Source: Acidimicrobiaceae bacterium (GTDB lineage Bacteria; Actinomycetota; Acidimicrobiia; Acidimicrobiales; Acidimicrobiaceae). From it: 21,258 nucleotides of DNA. Numbering within the stretch: the first letter of the stretch is position 1; every line of letters starts with the position of its first letter. The position numbers were made by a program, and so were the translations under genes. Below are positions 14,879 through 21,258 of the stretch, piece after piece. Location: assembly GCA_013044365.1 (NCBI GenBank), contig JABEUP010000012.1:1-21258 (forward strand), read 5' to 3'. Below the pieces are notes generated by a model. It saw only the letters and a program-made list of their open reading frames with translations. It had not been told where the DNA came from and ran no database searches.

Positions 14879-15828
14879 TTGATGATGCCGTCATTGTAAC
14901 TGGTGGGGCAGGTTTCATCGGGTCTCACCTTGTCGACCGGTTGCTTGAGTCGGGCTTTCAGGTTACGGTGGTTGATGACTTTTCCGTTGGATCAGAGGAA
15001 AATCTGAAAAGGGCCGTGAAATTTGGATCTTACCTTCAGATAGTCCGTCAGGATTTAACAGGCCCGGAGTTGCTGGGCATCGTGGAAAAGATTTCTCCAA
15101 GATACATATTTCATTTGGCCGCGCAATCCGATGTCCGGCACTCGACAGCCGATCCGCTTTTTGATGCCAAAGTGAATGTCCTGGGAAGTCTTAATGTCAT
15201 AGAGTCTGCGCGCCGGGTCGGGGTCGAACGGGTTATTTACGCGGCGAGCGGGGGTACTTTGTACGGTGAGCCGGAGGCGGTTTTGTTTCCATTAACTGAA
15301 TCGATCCGGCACCAGCCGCTTTCCAATTACGGTGTCTCGAAAAAGGTCGTTCTTGATTATCTCGCTGCCTACAAGAGCCTTTATTCGTTGGACTATGTAG
15401 CTTTGGCTCTCGCAAATGTGTTTGGCCCCAGGCAGGATCCCCATGGCGAGTCAGGAGTTGTATCAATATTTGCCGGCCAGCTGGTGTCGAATCAACGATG
15501 CATCATTTTTGGTGATGGTAATCAAACCAGGGACTTTGTTTTTGTGACAGACGTTGTTGATGCATTTTTACGTTCGCTGGATTCAGGATCAGGGCAAGTG
15601 TTCAACATTTCGAGTTCTATGGAAACATCAGTCTTTGAGCTCTACAGTGCCATGGCGAATATCCTGGCGTCATCAATGGAACCCGAATTCCTGGAGGGGC
15701 GTGTGGGAGAGCTAAGGAGATCCTGTCTTTCAAACTTGAAGGCCCGCGAGATTCTTGGATGGGAACCCAAGGTTAGCTTGGCGGATGGTCTAGGTCAGGT
15801 AATCGAATGGGTAAAAGGTCGGAGCTGA
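14875..15828 (+). CDS. NDP-sugar epimerase (UDP-glucose 4-epimerase-like SDR)
   Basis: Extended SDR protein of 317 residues. TGGAGFIGSH (9-18) binds NAD; HLAAQSDVRHS (80-90), ASGGTLYGEP (124-133, with Ser125) and YGVSKK (152-157, Tyr152 and Lys156) make up the catalytic site; the remainder (FGPRQDPHGESGVVSIF, GDGNQTRDFV) is typical of GalE-like C4 epimerases. The probable reaction is UDP-glucose/UDP-galactose or a related NDP-sugar interconversion. Shorter and more general than true GalE, so the substrate is uncertain. ATG overlaps the stop of the guanylyltransferase (ATGA), and no own Shine-Dalgarno stands at a good distance, so translation is probably coupled. Its stop directly abuts that of the convergent cofE gene, with no base in between. 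Confidence 0.85.
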   Translation: MIDDAVIVTGGAGFIGSHLVDRLLESGFQVTVVDDFSVGSEENLKRAVKFGSYLQIVRQDLTGPELLGIVEKISPRYIFHLAAQSDVRHSTADPLFDAKVNVLGSLNVIESARRVGVERVIYAASGGTLYGEPEAVLFPLTESIRHQPLSNYGVSKKVVLDYLAAYKSLYSLDYVALALANVFGPRQDPHGESGVVSIFAGQLVSNQRCIIFGDGNQTRDFVFVTDVVDAFLRSLDSGSGQVFNISSSMETSVFELYSAMANILASSMEPEFLEGRVGELRRSCLSNLKAREILGWEPKVSLADGLGQVIEWVKGRS

Positions 15829-16521
15829 CTATCTGAAGAGGTCCTCGAACGGATCCCTTATGATCTCTCCTGAAATCGAAGAACGCCTGAAGAGCCTTTT
15901 ATCAAGGCCCCTTACAATCACCACGGGTGTTCCAGCGGCCTTCGGTTTGGCAAGTTCCGCAGCTGACGCTATCTCATCCGCAACTGCAATTTCAGTAGCA
16001 ACAAGGGTTCTGCCTGCGCTATCTTTGGTTCCCCGCAAGTCTACGATTGCTGCGATTCCGGCGCATCCAAGTGCAACGTCGGTGACACCGTTTCGCCAGG
16101 TTCTGCCAAATGTGTCAGTGACGATCACACCCAGCTTCAAACCAGTTTTATTTTCAAGTTGCTGATGTATCCGTCGCGCAGATTGGTCGGGATCCTTTGG
16201 CAGAAGTACTGCATATCCATCATTGACATTTGATTGGTCTATTCCCGAGTTGGCGCAAATGAATCCGTGACGGGTTTCAGTGATCGCGAGCGTGCCCCGT
16301 TTTCTGAGAACGCGCTTTGCCTCCGAATGAACAAGTTTTTCAAATGCCTTGTCATCACTTTGATCTAGCTTGACAATACGTCCTTCAGCCTTGGAGACGA
16401 CCTTTGAAGTGACGACCACTACGTCGAAATTCTTCAATTCGCAGCAGGATAGGATTATTTCAGCGAGGTTGTCTTTCTCCTGGATTTCACCTATGCCGGT
16501 AAGGGCGAATATGGAGATCAA
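15829..16521 (-). CDS. cofE: Coenzyme F420-0:L-glutamate ligase, stand-alone
   Basis: GTP-dependent ligase that adds gamma-linked L-glutamate residues to F420-0, giving F420. The 230-residue protein shows VVTSKVVSKAEG (36-47), CANSGIDQSN (89-98), TDTFGRTWRNG (135-145) and VALGCAGIAAIVDLRG (149-164), all hallmark CofE segments. Mycobacterial FbiB is a fusion of CofE with a C-terminal FMN/nitroreductase domain that reduces dehydro-F420-0; here only the ligase half is present, so that reductase should be encoded elsewhere. The start overlaps the cofD stop by 4 bp (ATGA on this strand), so the two are translationally coupled. Convergent with the epimerase gene with zero spacing. Confidence 0.93.
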   Translation of the reverse strand: MISIFALTGIGEIQEKDNLAEIILSCCELKNFDVVVVTSKVVSKAEGRIVKLDQSDDKAFEKLVHSEAKRVLRKRGTLAITETRHGFICANSGIDQSNVNDGYAVLLPKDPDQSARRIHQQLENKTGLKLGVIVTDTFGRTWRNGVTDVALGCAGIAAIVDLRGTKDSAGRTLVATEIAVADEIASAAELAKPKAAGTPVVIVRGLDKRLFRRSSISGEIIRDPFEDLFR

Positions 16522-17465
16522 TTTAGATCCCTAATGACGAGTTTCAGGGTGCTGGCAGCCAGATTCATTGATGCCGGAGCGTTTCTCATCAAAGTATCGG
16601 TTTCCAGGGCTCTCATTCCTGACAACTCAATTTGCTCTTTTAGATCCGAGTCTTTGTGATCAATAACAATTGCTGAGATCAACTTGCGATAATAATTTGC
16701 AACTCCCAAGGCTGAGGGTCCGAGGCCCAGTTCTGCCATGAGCTTTGCCGCCGGACCCTTCACTGCTTCGCCGGCAATTATGGGCGAGATTGCAACTACC
16801 TTGTCACGGTTTTTGGCAAGGATTTCTGCTATGCCAGGTACCGCCAGGATAGGTGCGATTGACAAAACCGGGTTCGATGGAGCAATGATTATCACCTCGG
16901 CCGCTTCGAGAGTCTCTATAACACTTGTGGTGGCGGTTAACCCGGCTAAATGCTCATAATCAATCCGGGAAATCGTTGGTCTGTGCGCGTACTGAACGAA
17001 GTACTCCTGGAAGCTGAGTTTCCTTTCTTCTCCGTCCACTATCGTATAGAGGACCGTTTTAAGGCTGTCGTCGGTGACGGGGAGTATTCTGGGTTTGACC
17101 TTCCAACGTTTTCGGATCTTGTCGGTGATCTCGGTCAGCGATTCGCCCTCAGTGAGCAGTTGAGTTCTGAAGAGGTGTGTGGCCAAGTCCCGGTCACCGA
17201 GTCTGAACCAGGTAATACCATCATATTCCGCAAGTGCTTCCATAGTGTGCCAGGTTTCCCCCTTGAGTCCCCATCCCGTCTCCGGATTGATTGCCCCGGC
17301 GAGGGTGTAGATCATGGTGTCTATATCAGGAGAGATATGAAGTCCGTGAATGACTTCATCATCGCCGACATTTGATATGATGCTGATCTCCTCCGGGTCG
17401 ACGACCTGACTCATGCCGCGGGCAAATCTGGCTGCCCCCACTCCTCCTGAAAGTATTGAAATCAC
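16518..17465 (-). CDS. cofD: 2-phospho-L-lactate transferase (F420 biosynthesis)
   Basis: Also called fbiA in mycobacteria. Transfers the phospholactyl or, in mycobacteria, the enolpyruvyl (phosphoenolpyruvate-derived) moiety from its activated GPP form to the deazaflavin Fo, yielding F420-0 or dehydro-F420-0. The 315-residue protein opens with SGGVGAARFARG (6-17), followed by SNVGDD (31-36), SPDIDTMIYTLAG (45-57), LGDRDLATH (89-97) and IIAPSNPVLSIAPIL near 197-211, all family motifs. It starts with GTG (17465-17463 on this strand), with AAGG about 8 bases upstream. Forms an operon with cofE. The GPP-forming guanylyltransferase (CofC/FbiD) and Fo synthase (FbiC) are not in the window. Confidence 0.93.
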   Translation of the reverse strand: MISILSGGVGAARFARGMSQVVDPEEISIISNVGDDEVIHGLHISPDIDTMIYTLAGAINPETGWGLKGETWHTMEALAEYDGITWFRLGDRDLATHLFRTQLLTEGESLTEITDKIRKRWKVKPRILPVTDDSLKTVLYTIVDGEERKLSFQEYFVQYAHRPTISRIDYEHLAGLTATTSVIETLEAAEVIIIAPSNPVLSIAPILAVPGIAEILAKNRDKVVAISPIIAGEAVKGPAAKLMAELGLGPSALGVANYYRKLISAIVIDHKDSDLKEQIELSGMRALETDTLMRNAPASMNLAASTLKLVIRDLN

Positions 17466-17595
17466 ACAGGGAACCTTAGTATTTGGAGTAATGCGAGTAT
17501 GCAGCTGACCTATTTGGTTTTGGCCTGACCTTGTCAGTTCAAGGCAAAGATTTTTGGGCTATATGCTCATTGGAAAGGAATTGTGAGGAATCTAG
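17466..17595. promoter_or_regulatory. Divergent intergenic region between cofD and the GT4 operon, with overlapping inverted repeats
   Basis: This 130-bp gap must carry both promoters. Two overlapping inverted repeats are seen: CTGAC-CTT-GTCAG (17525-17537) and CCTTG-TCAGTT-CAAGG (17529-17544). An AT-rich TATATG at 17560-17565 could be part of a rightward -10 element, but no -35 at correct spacing was found. GAGGA (17585-17589) lies 6 bases before the GTG at 17596 and serves as ribosome binding site. The repeats could be an operator or coincidence. Confidence 0.35.
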
Positions 17596-18729
17596 GTGGA
17601 AGTCCAGCCACGATTGAAAATTGCATATGAAGCAACCGCACTGTTAGGCTACCGTACAGGCGTTGGTGAGTTCTGTTATGCCGCGCTCGGGGCTTTGGCT
17701 CGAATCAGTTCGCTTGAGATGAAAGCTTTTGCTATAAGTTTTCGCAACCGCCACAATTTGAAGAACGAACTCCCGGCCGGGGTTGGCTTCAATGACTGGA
17801 TTATGCCGGCTAGGCCGTTGCATGCGATGTGGGCGAGAAGTGACTTCCCTCCGCTGGAACTATGGAATCGTAGGGTCGATGTTGTTCACGGAACTAATTT
17901 CATAGTCCCGCCGACACGGTCGGCGGGAAGAGTTGTCACGGTGCATGACTTGACTACTCTACGGTACCCTGAGCTTTGTGATTCAGCTACATTGGACTAT
18001 CCAAAGATGGTACAAAGGGCGATCAATGGTGGAGCATTCGTCCACACGCCCTCTGCTTTTGTGGCAAGAGAAGTGATTGACAACTTCCAGGTGGACCCGC
18101 TAAAAGTAGTGGCGATACATCACGGGATACCTCAACTTGATCCCGGTTCAGATCCAACTGGCACGGAGGTCGGACCACTCAAAGGCAAAAGATTTGTGCT
18201 TGCCTTGGGAACGATCGAGCCAAGAAAGGACTTTCCCCTTTTGGTGCGTGCCTTCGATGAAATTTCCGGCAATATTCCTGAGGTGGTTCTGGTGATAGCA
18301 GGAAGAGATGGGTGGGGCAGCCAGAGTTTAAATATCGAGATTTCAAGAGTTAAGTCGAGATCCAGGATCTTCCGGCTAGGTTACGTGACTCCCGCTTCTC
18401 GCCGATGGCTCCTGAAAAATGCAGCTTTGTTCGTTTATCCCTCTATTTACGAGGGGTTTGGCTTTCCTCCCCTTGAGGCAATGTCGCTCGGAACGCCGGT
18501 TGTTTCCACGAACTCTGGTGCGTTAGCAGAGATATTGTCTAAAGAGTGCGCAATTTTGGTAGATTCAGGAGACCTGAATGCTTTGGCCAGCGGAATACAG
18601 ACGCTTGTATCCGATGAAGTGGAAGCGGAAAGACTGGGTAATGCTGGGATAGAATACGCGGGAAGGTTTTCCTGGGAACGGTGTGCATACGAGTTGGCTT
18701 CGCTTTACCAGCTGGCAAGTAATAATTAG
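17596..18729 (+). CDS. GT4-family glycosyltransferase (MtfB/WbpY-like), first of three
   Basis: Retaining GT-B glycosyltransferase of 377 residues, cytoplasmic, using an NDP-sugar. Family motifs: TGVGEFCYA (21-29) in the N-domain acceptor loop, VVHGTNF (96-102), VVTVHDL (113-119), then in the donor-binding domain GTIEPRKDF (205-213), IAGRDGWGS (234-242) and YPSIYEGFGFPPLEAMS (281-297) with the E-x7-E pair Glu286/Glu294. The GT-E-P-R-K motif is common in mannosyl- and D-rhamnosyltransferases of O-antigen loci. GTG start with GAGGA 6 bases upstream. It is followed one base later by the second GT4 gene and resembles both downstream genes along its length, which suggests old tandem duplication. 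The exact sugar and linkage cannot be read. Confidence 0.85.
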   Translation: MEVQPRLKIAYEATALLGYRTGVGEFCYAALGALARISSLEMKAFAISFRNRHNLKNELPAGVGFNDWIMPARPLHAMWARSDFPPLELWNRRVDVVHGTNFIVPPTRSAGRVVTVHDLTTLRYPELCDSATLDYPKMVQRAINGGAFVHTPSAFVAREVIDNFQVDPLKVVAIHHGIPQLDPGSDPTGTEVGPLKGKRFVLALGTIEPRKDFPLLVRAFDEISGNIPEVVLVIAGRDGWGSQSLNIEISRVKSRSRIFRLGYVTPASRRWLLKNAALFVYPSIYEGFGFPPLEAMSLGTPVVSTNSGALAEILSKECAILVDSGDLNALASGIQTLVSDEVEAERLGNAGIEYAGRFSWERCAYELASLYQLASNN

Positions 18730-18730
18730 C

Positions 18731-19825
18731 ATGGGAACAGCGCTCGCAAAGAGAGTGTTTTTGATTGCCGAGCAATTACGCAGTAAAGTTCCCGGTGGAA
18801 TCGGGACTCACACGTCGGCTCTTCTTGGAGCACTTTCCACTATCAAGGACGAGTTTTCCTCTCTCGAACTTGAAATCGTTGCCACAAGGCCCACCGGATC
18901 AGAAACTTTGGACAAATTCGGTATCCCGGTTCGTTACATACCAGTTCCCCACAAGGTGTTCATGCGTTTGAGCGGCTATCCCCTGCCATTGCTCGGGAGA
19001 AAACCCGGTATTTACCACAGCTTTTCTATGTTCGTCCCGCCGGTATCAGGACCAATCCAGCGGAGGGTTTGTACGGTTCACGACCTTGCTTTCAGCTCCA
19101 ATCCGAATTTCTTCACCAAACGCGGCGTTCAGTGGCATGCCAGACAATTGCAGGAAATTGCACGCGGCGATTTTCCGGTTGTGGCGGTATCGCAGCGGAC
19201 TAAAAAGTCTTTATTGGCAAATGGAATTGAGGAGAAAAGGGTTTTCGTTATTGAACCTGGGGCCGATCATCTCGGTCAGGCTGACCTTTCCGGATGTCAA
19301 CAACTGTTGAAGTCATTGGGGGTACAAACGGGGTTTATTCTCAGTGTCTCCACCCAGGAGCCCAGAAAAAATCTTGACGGGCTCATCGGCGCATATCAGT
19401 TGGCCAAGATATCAGATCCACTTCTACCTGAATTATTGATTGTGGGGCCGTCTGGCTGGGGGCCGAGTATCAAGAGAGTTTCTGGAGTGCATTTTTTGGG
19501 CCGGATTCCCGAGCCTATATTGGTTTCACTTTATCAACTCGCTTCTTTACTGGTCTACGTGCCATTCGAGGAGGGCTTTGGTCTACCCGTTGTAGAAGCG
19601 ATGTTCCAAGGATTAGCGGTAGTTGGTTCAGACGTACCGGCGGCAGGCGAAAGTGTTGAACTTGTTGATCCAAACAGTATGGAGTCAATTGCCAAGGGGA
19701 TATCGAGGTTGATCAAAGACTCCCGAGCACGGCAGATAAAGATCGATAAGGGTTTGGACCGTGTCAAAAAGATGACCTGGGTCAACTCTGCCCGCTGTTA
19801 CATGGATCTCTGGGAGCGAATGTGA
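18731..19825 (+). CDS. GT4-family glycosyltransferase, second of three
   Basis: Retaining GT-B enzyme, 364 residues from ATG 18731. An earlier in-frame ATG at 18683 would overlap the previous gene by 47 bases and add 16 residues unlike the family's start, so the later one is chosen; no strong Shine-Dalgarno is seen for either, and reinitiation after the stop at 18727-18729 is likely. Motifs: PGGIGTHTSALL (21-32), IYHSFSM (94-100), VCTVHDLAF (113-121), STQEPRKNL (207-215), IVGPSGWGP (237-245) and PFEEGFGLPVVEAM (278-291), with Glu281/Glu289 as the E-x7-E pair. It is the most diverged of the three (SVST where the others have LGT or IGT before EPRK), suggesting a different linkage or acceptor. 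It overlaps the third gene by 4 bp. Confidence 0.83.
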   Translation: MGTALAKRVFLIAEQLRSKVPGGIGTHTSALLGALSTIKDEFSSLELEIVATRPTGSETLDKFGIPVRYIPVPHKVFMRLSGYPLPLLGRKPGIYHSFSMFVPPVSGPIQRRVCTVHDLAFSSNPNFFTKRGVQWHARQLQEIARGDFPVVAVSQRTKKSLLANGIEEKRVFVIEPGADHLGQADLSGCQQLLKSLGVQTGFILSVSTQEPRKNLDGLIGAYQLAKISDPLLPELLIVGPSGWGPSIKRVSGVHFLGRIPEPILVSLYQLASLLVYVPFEEGFGLPVVEAMFQGLAVVGSDVPAAGESVELVDPNSMESIAKGISRLIKDSRARQIKIDKGLDRVKKMTWVNSARCYMDLWERM

Positions 19826-20952
19826 CACGTGGACATGGACTTGTTATCGATGTATCAAGTGTTCCGCCCAAGCCTGCTGGCGCAGGGAGATACGCAATAG
19901 AGCTGGTCTCAAATCTAGGACAAAGTGCCTTCAGATTCGATCTTGTCGCCAAAGTTCGTGATGTTCGATTTTGGGAAGAGCTGTCATCCGAAAAAGTTTT
20001 GCTCGCCGCTCCCGACCTGAGGCCGGCAAGGATCCTCTGGGAGCAGGTAATGCTTGCGCGTAAGCTCAATTTACTTGACGCCGGTATTTACCATGGGATT
20101 CACTACACCATTCCCCGGGATTATAAAGGGCCGAGAATTTCCACTATTCACGACATGACAATGATCGAACATCCCGAATGGCATGAGAGAGTGAAGGTAA
20201 AATACTTCTCCAATGCGATCAGATATGCGGTGGACAATGCCGACGCAATAATTGTGCCGAGTAATTTCACCAAGGATCGTCTCGAAGCTTACTTTGGTAG
20301 ATTGGACAAAGTCCACGTTATATACCACGGCGTTGATCATCAGCGTTTCAGGCCTATCGGCGACATGGCCGAAGATAAGTGGGTAGGGGAGTCATCTGAG
20401 TCCATTAAGGTGGTGCTTCACATTGGCACCATCGAGCCCAGGAAAAATCTCGAAAATCTGGTGAAAGCTTTCGAGATTGTCGCTGAAAACTATCCTGAGA
20501 TTCGGTTGTGGTTGGTTGGGCAGGAGGGTTGGAAGTCAGAGTCGGTGTTCAAGAGTATTGTCTCTTCAAAGTACAGCGAAAGGATTCGCCTTGTCGGCTA
20601 TTTGCCGGAGCCAGAGTTGCTGAATTTGCTTAGTCACGCTGCGTGTGTGGCGTATCCGTCCCTGGCGGAGGGATTTGGTTTTCCAGTACTTGAGGCAATG
20701 GCATCAGGGGTGCCGATAGTGACTTCATCCGGATCCGTGATGGAGGAAGTCACTAATGGCAGTGCCTGGCTCTGTGATCCCCTGGACCCACATAGTATCT
20801 CGGAGAAGATTGTCAAGGCGATATCGGGTTCCGAGGATTCAAAATCAAAGGTGGCTAAAGGAATTGCGAGGTCTGAAAAGTTCAATTGGGCTGAATCAAC
20901 CCGAAGGCACCTTGAGATATATAGTGCGTTCGGATTTGGTCTGGAAAGTTAG
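19822..20952 (+). CDS. GT4-family glycosyltransferase, third of three
   Basis: Retaining GT-B enzyme, 376 residues. Motifs: PKPAGAGRYAIEL (16-28), IYHGIHYTIP (89-98), STIHDMTMIEHP (107-118), IIVPSNFTKDRL (143-154), YHGVD (168-172), HIGTIEPRKNLENLV (200-214), LVGQEGWKS (231-239) and YPSLAEGFGFPVLEAM (278-293), with Glu283/Glu291 as the E-x7-E pair. GTG start overlapping the previous stop (GTGA), with GGGAG (19812-19816) 5 bases before it. Ten bases separate it from the following SDR gene, so all four are likely one transcript. Resembles mannosyl- and rhamnosyltransferases of the MtfB/WbpY/WbdB type; the sugar is inferred from context only. Confidence 0.85.
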   Translation: MTRGHGLVIDVSSVPPKPAGAGRYAIELVSNLGQSAFRFDLVAKVRDVRFWEELSSEKVLLAAPDLRPARILWEQVMLARKLNLLDAGIYHGIHYTIPRDYKGPRISTIHDMTMIEHPEWHERVKVKYFSNAIRYAVDNADAIIVPSNFTKDRLEAYFGRLDKVHVIYHGVDHQRFRPIGDMAEDKWVGESSESIKVVLHIGTIEPRKNLENLVKAFEIVAENYPEIRLWLVGQEGWKSESVFKSIVSSKYSERIRLVGYLPEPELLNLLSHAACVAYPSLAEGFGFPVLEAMASGVPIVTSSGSVMEEVTNGSAWLCDPLDPHSISEKIVKAISGSEDSKSKVAKGIARSEKFNWAESTRRHLEIYSAFGFGLES

Positions 20953-20961
20953 CATTAGCTC

Positions 20962-21258
20962 ATGAAAGCTTTGATAACAGGGTCCAGTGGCTTCGTCGGC
21001 GGGCATCTTGTGGAGCATCTGCGGTCTGTTGGCGATGAAGTGTGTGTCTTGGATCCGGCCGTGGACATCAGAGACCGACAGGCGCTCTCCCTGGCATGCA
21101 GCTCATTTATGGAAGGTCAGGTTGATGTCATATTTCATCTGGCTGCTATGTCACACGTTGGCGATTCATTTGGATCATCGGCAGAGGTGTTTAAGGTTAA
21201 CGTAATGGGGAGCGTCAACCTTCTGGAGGTGGCCCGGGCGCAATTTCCCCGCGCAAAG
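20962..21258 (+). CDS. NAD(P)-dependent sugar-nucleotide epimerase/dehydratase/reductase, N-terminal part
   Basis: The first 99 codons are present and the frame is open to the window's last base. LITGSSGFVGGHLVEHL (4-20) is the dinucleotide-binding loop; VDIRDRQAL marks the cofactor-contact region; FHLAAMSHVGDSF and VNVMGSVNLLEVAR are SDR core segments. The combination resembles GDP-6-deoxy-D-mannose reductase (Rmd) and GDP-mannose 4,6-dehydratase relatives more than GalE. The catalytic Tyr-x-x-x-Lys lies outside the window, so the enzyme type is provisional. Preceded by three GT4 genes in what looks like one operon; upstream the mannose guanylyltransferase could supply GDP-mannose. ATG 20962 is the start closest to the Rossmann strand; the ribosome binding site is weak. 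Confidence 0.75.
   Translation, partial: MKALITGSSGFVGGHLVEHLRSVGDEVCVLDPAVDIRDRQALSLACSSFMEGQVDVIFHLAAMSHVGDSFGSSAEVFKVNVMGSVNLLEVARAQFPRAK

Noticed and set aside
18683..18730. Upstream ATG for the second GT4 gene
   Set aside because: Would overlap the previous coding region by 47 bases and adds residues unlike GT4 N-termini; ATG 18731 fits the operon spacing.

Overview
The window looks like chromosomal DNA of an actinobacterium, most likely from a deep branch such as Acidimicrobiia. The evidence is coenzyme F420 genes (cofD, cofE), a mycobacterial-type LpdA flavoprotein, a fused biotin carboxylase/BCCP subunit, mixed ATG/GTG/TTG starts, and several genes with no Shine-Dalgarno sequence. 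Base composition was judged by eye, not counted. It seems moderate (near half GC), which fits low-GC Acidimicrobiia better than mycobacteria or streptomycetes. The taxonomic call is an inference.

Layout. 1-554 (-): a nitroreductase cut by the left edge. 733-1905 (+): a MoeB/ThiF-type E1 enzyme with an N-terminal rhodanese domain, followed by a strong hairpin. 1996-4943 (+): a methylmalonyl-CoA mutase catalytic subunit and an LpdA-type flavoprotein. 8002-4946 (-): a biotin-dependent acyl-CoA carboxylase alpha subunit and an M20 amidohydrolase. 8051-8845 (+): biotin protein ligase, divergent from the carboxylase it probably serves. 8974-15828 (+): a nucleotide-sugar and cell-envelope block with rmlA, rmlB, rmlD, a WbbL-like glycosyltransferase, a membrane-anchored protein with a Ser/Thr-rich tail, a GDP-mannose pyrophosphorylase and an NDP-sugar epimerase. 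17465-15829 (-): cofD-cofE. 17596 to the right edge (+): three tandem GT4 glycosyltransferases and the start of an SDR sugar-nucleotide enzyme.

How the genes work together. The mutase and carboxylase fit propionyl-CoA/methylmalonyl-CoA metabolism, with BirA attaching biotin to the carboxylase. rmlA, rmlB and rmlD supply most of the dTDP-L-rhamnose route, but no rmlC is present. The WbbL-like enzyme is a plausible user of that sugar. The mannose guanylyltransferase makes GDP-mannose. The last four genes resemble a D-rhamnan (A-band-like) polysaccharide locus that continues outside the window. cofD and cofE perform the central steps of F420 assembly.

No mobile element, CRISPR array, rRNA or tRNA was found, and no gene-free stretch exceeds about 180 bp. 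I see no clearly new multi-gene system. The best leads are: an RmlB homologue with Cys where the catalytic Asp should be; an envelope protein that seems to have lost the histidines of its family; an LpdA homologue that keeps the His/Glu pair but has lost one redox cysteine; several apparently leaderless genes with a TANNNT hexamer at a fixed distance from the start; and gene order that parallels the M. tuberculosis Rv3261-Rv3306c region.
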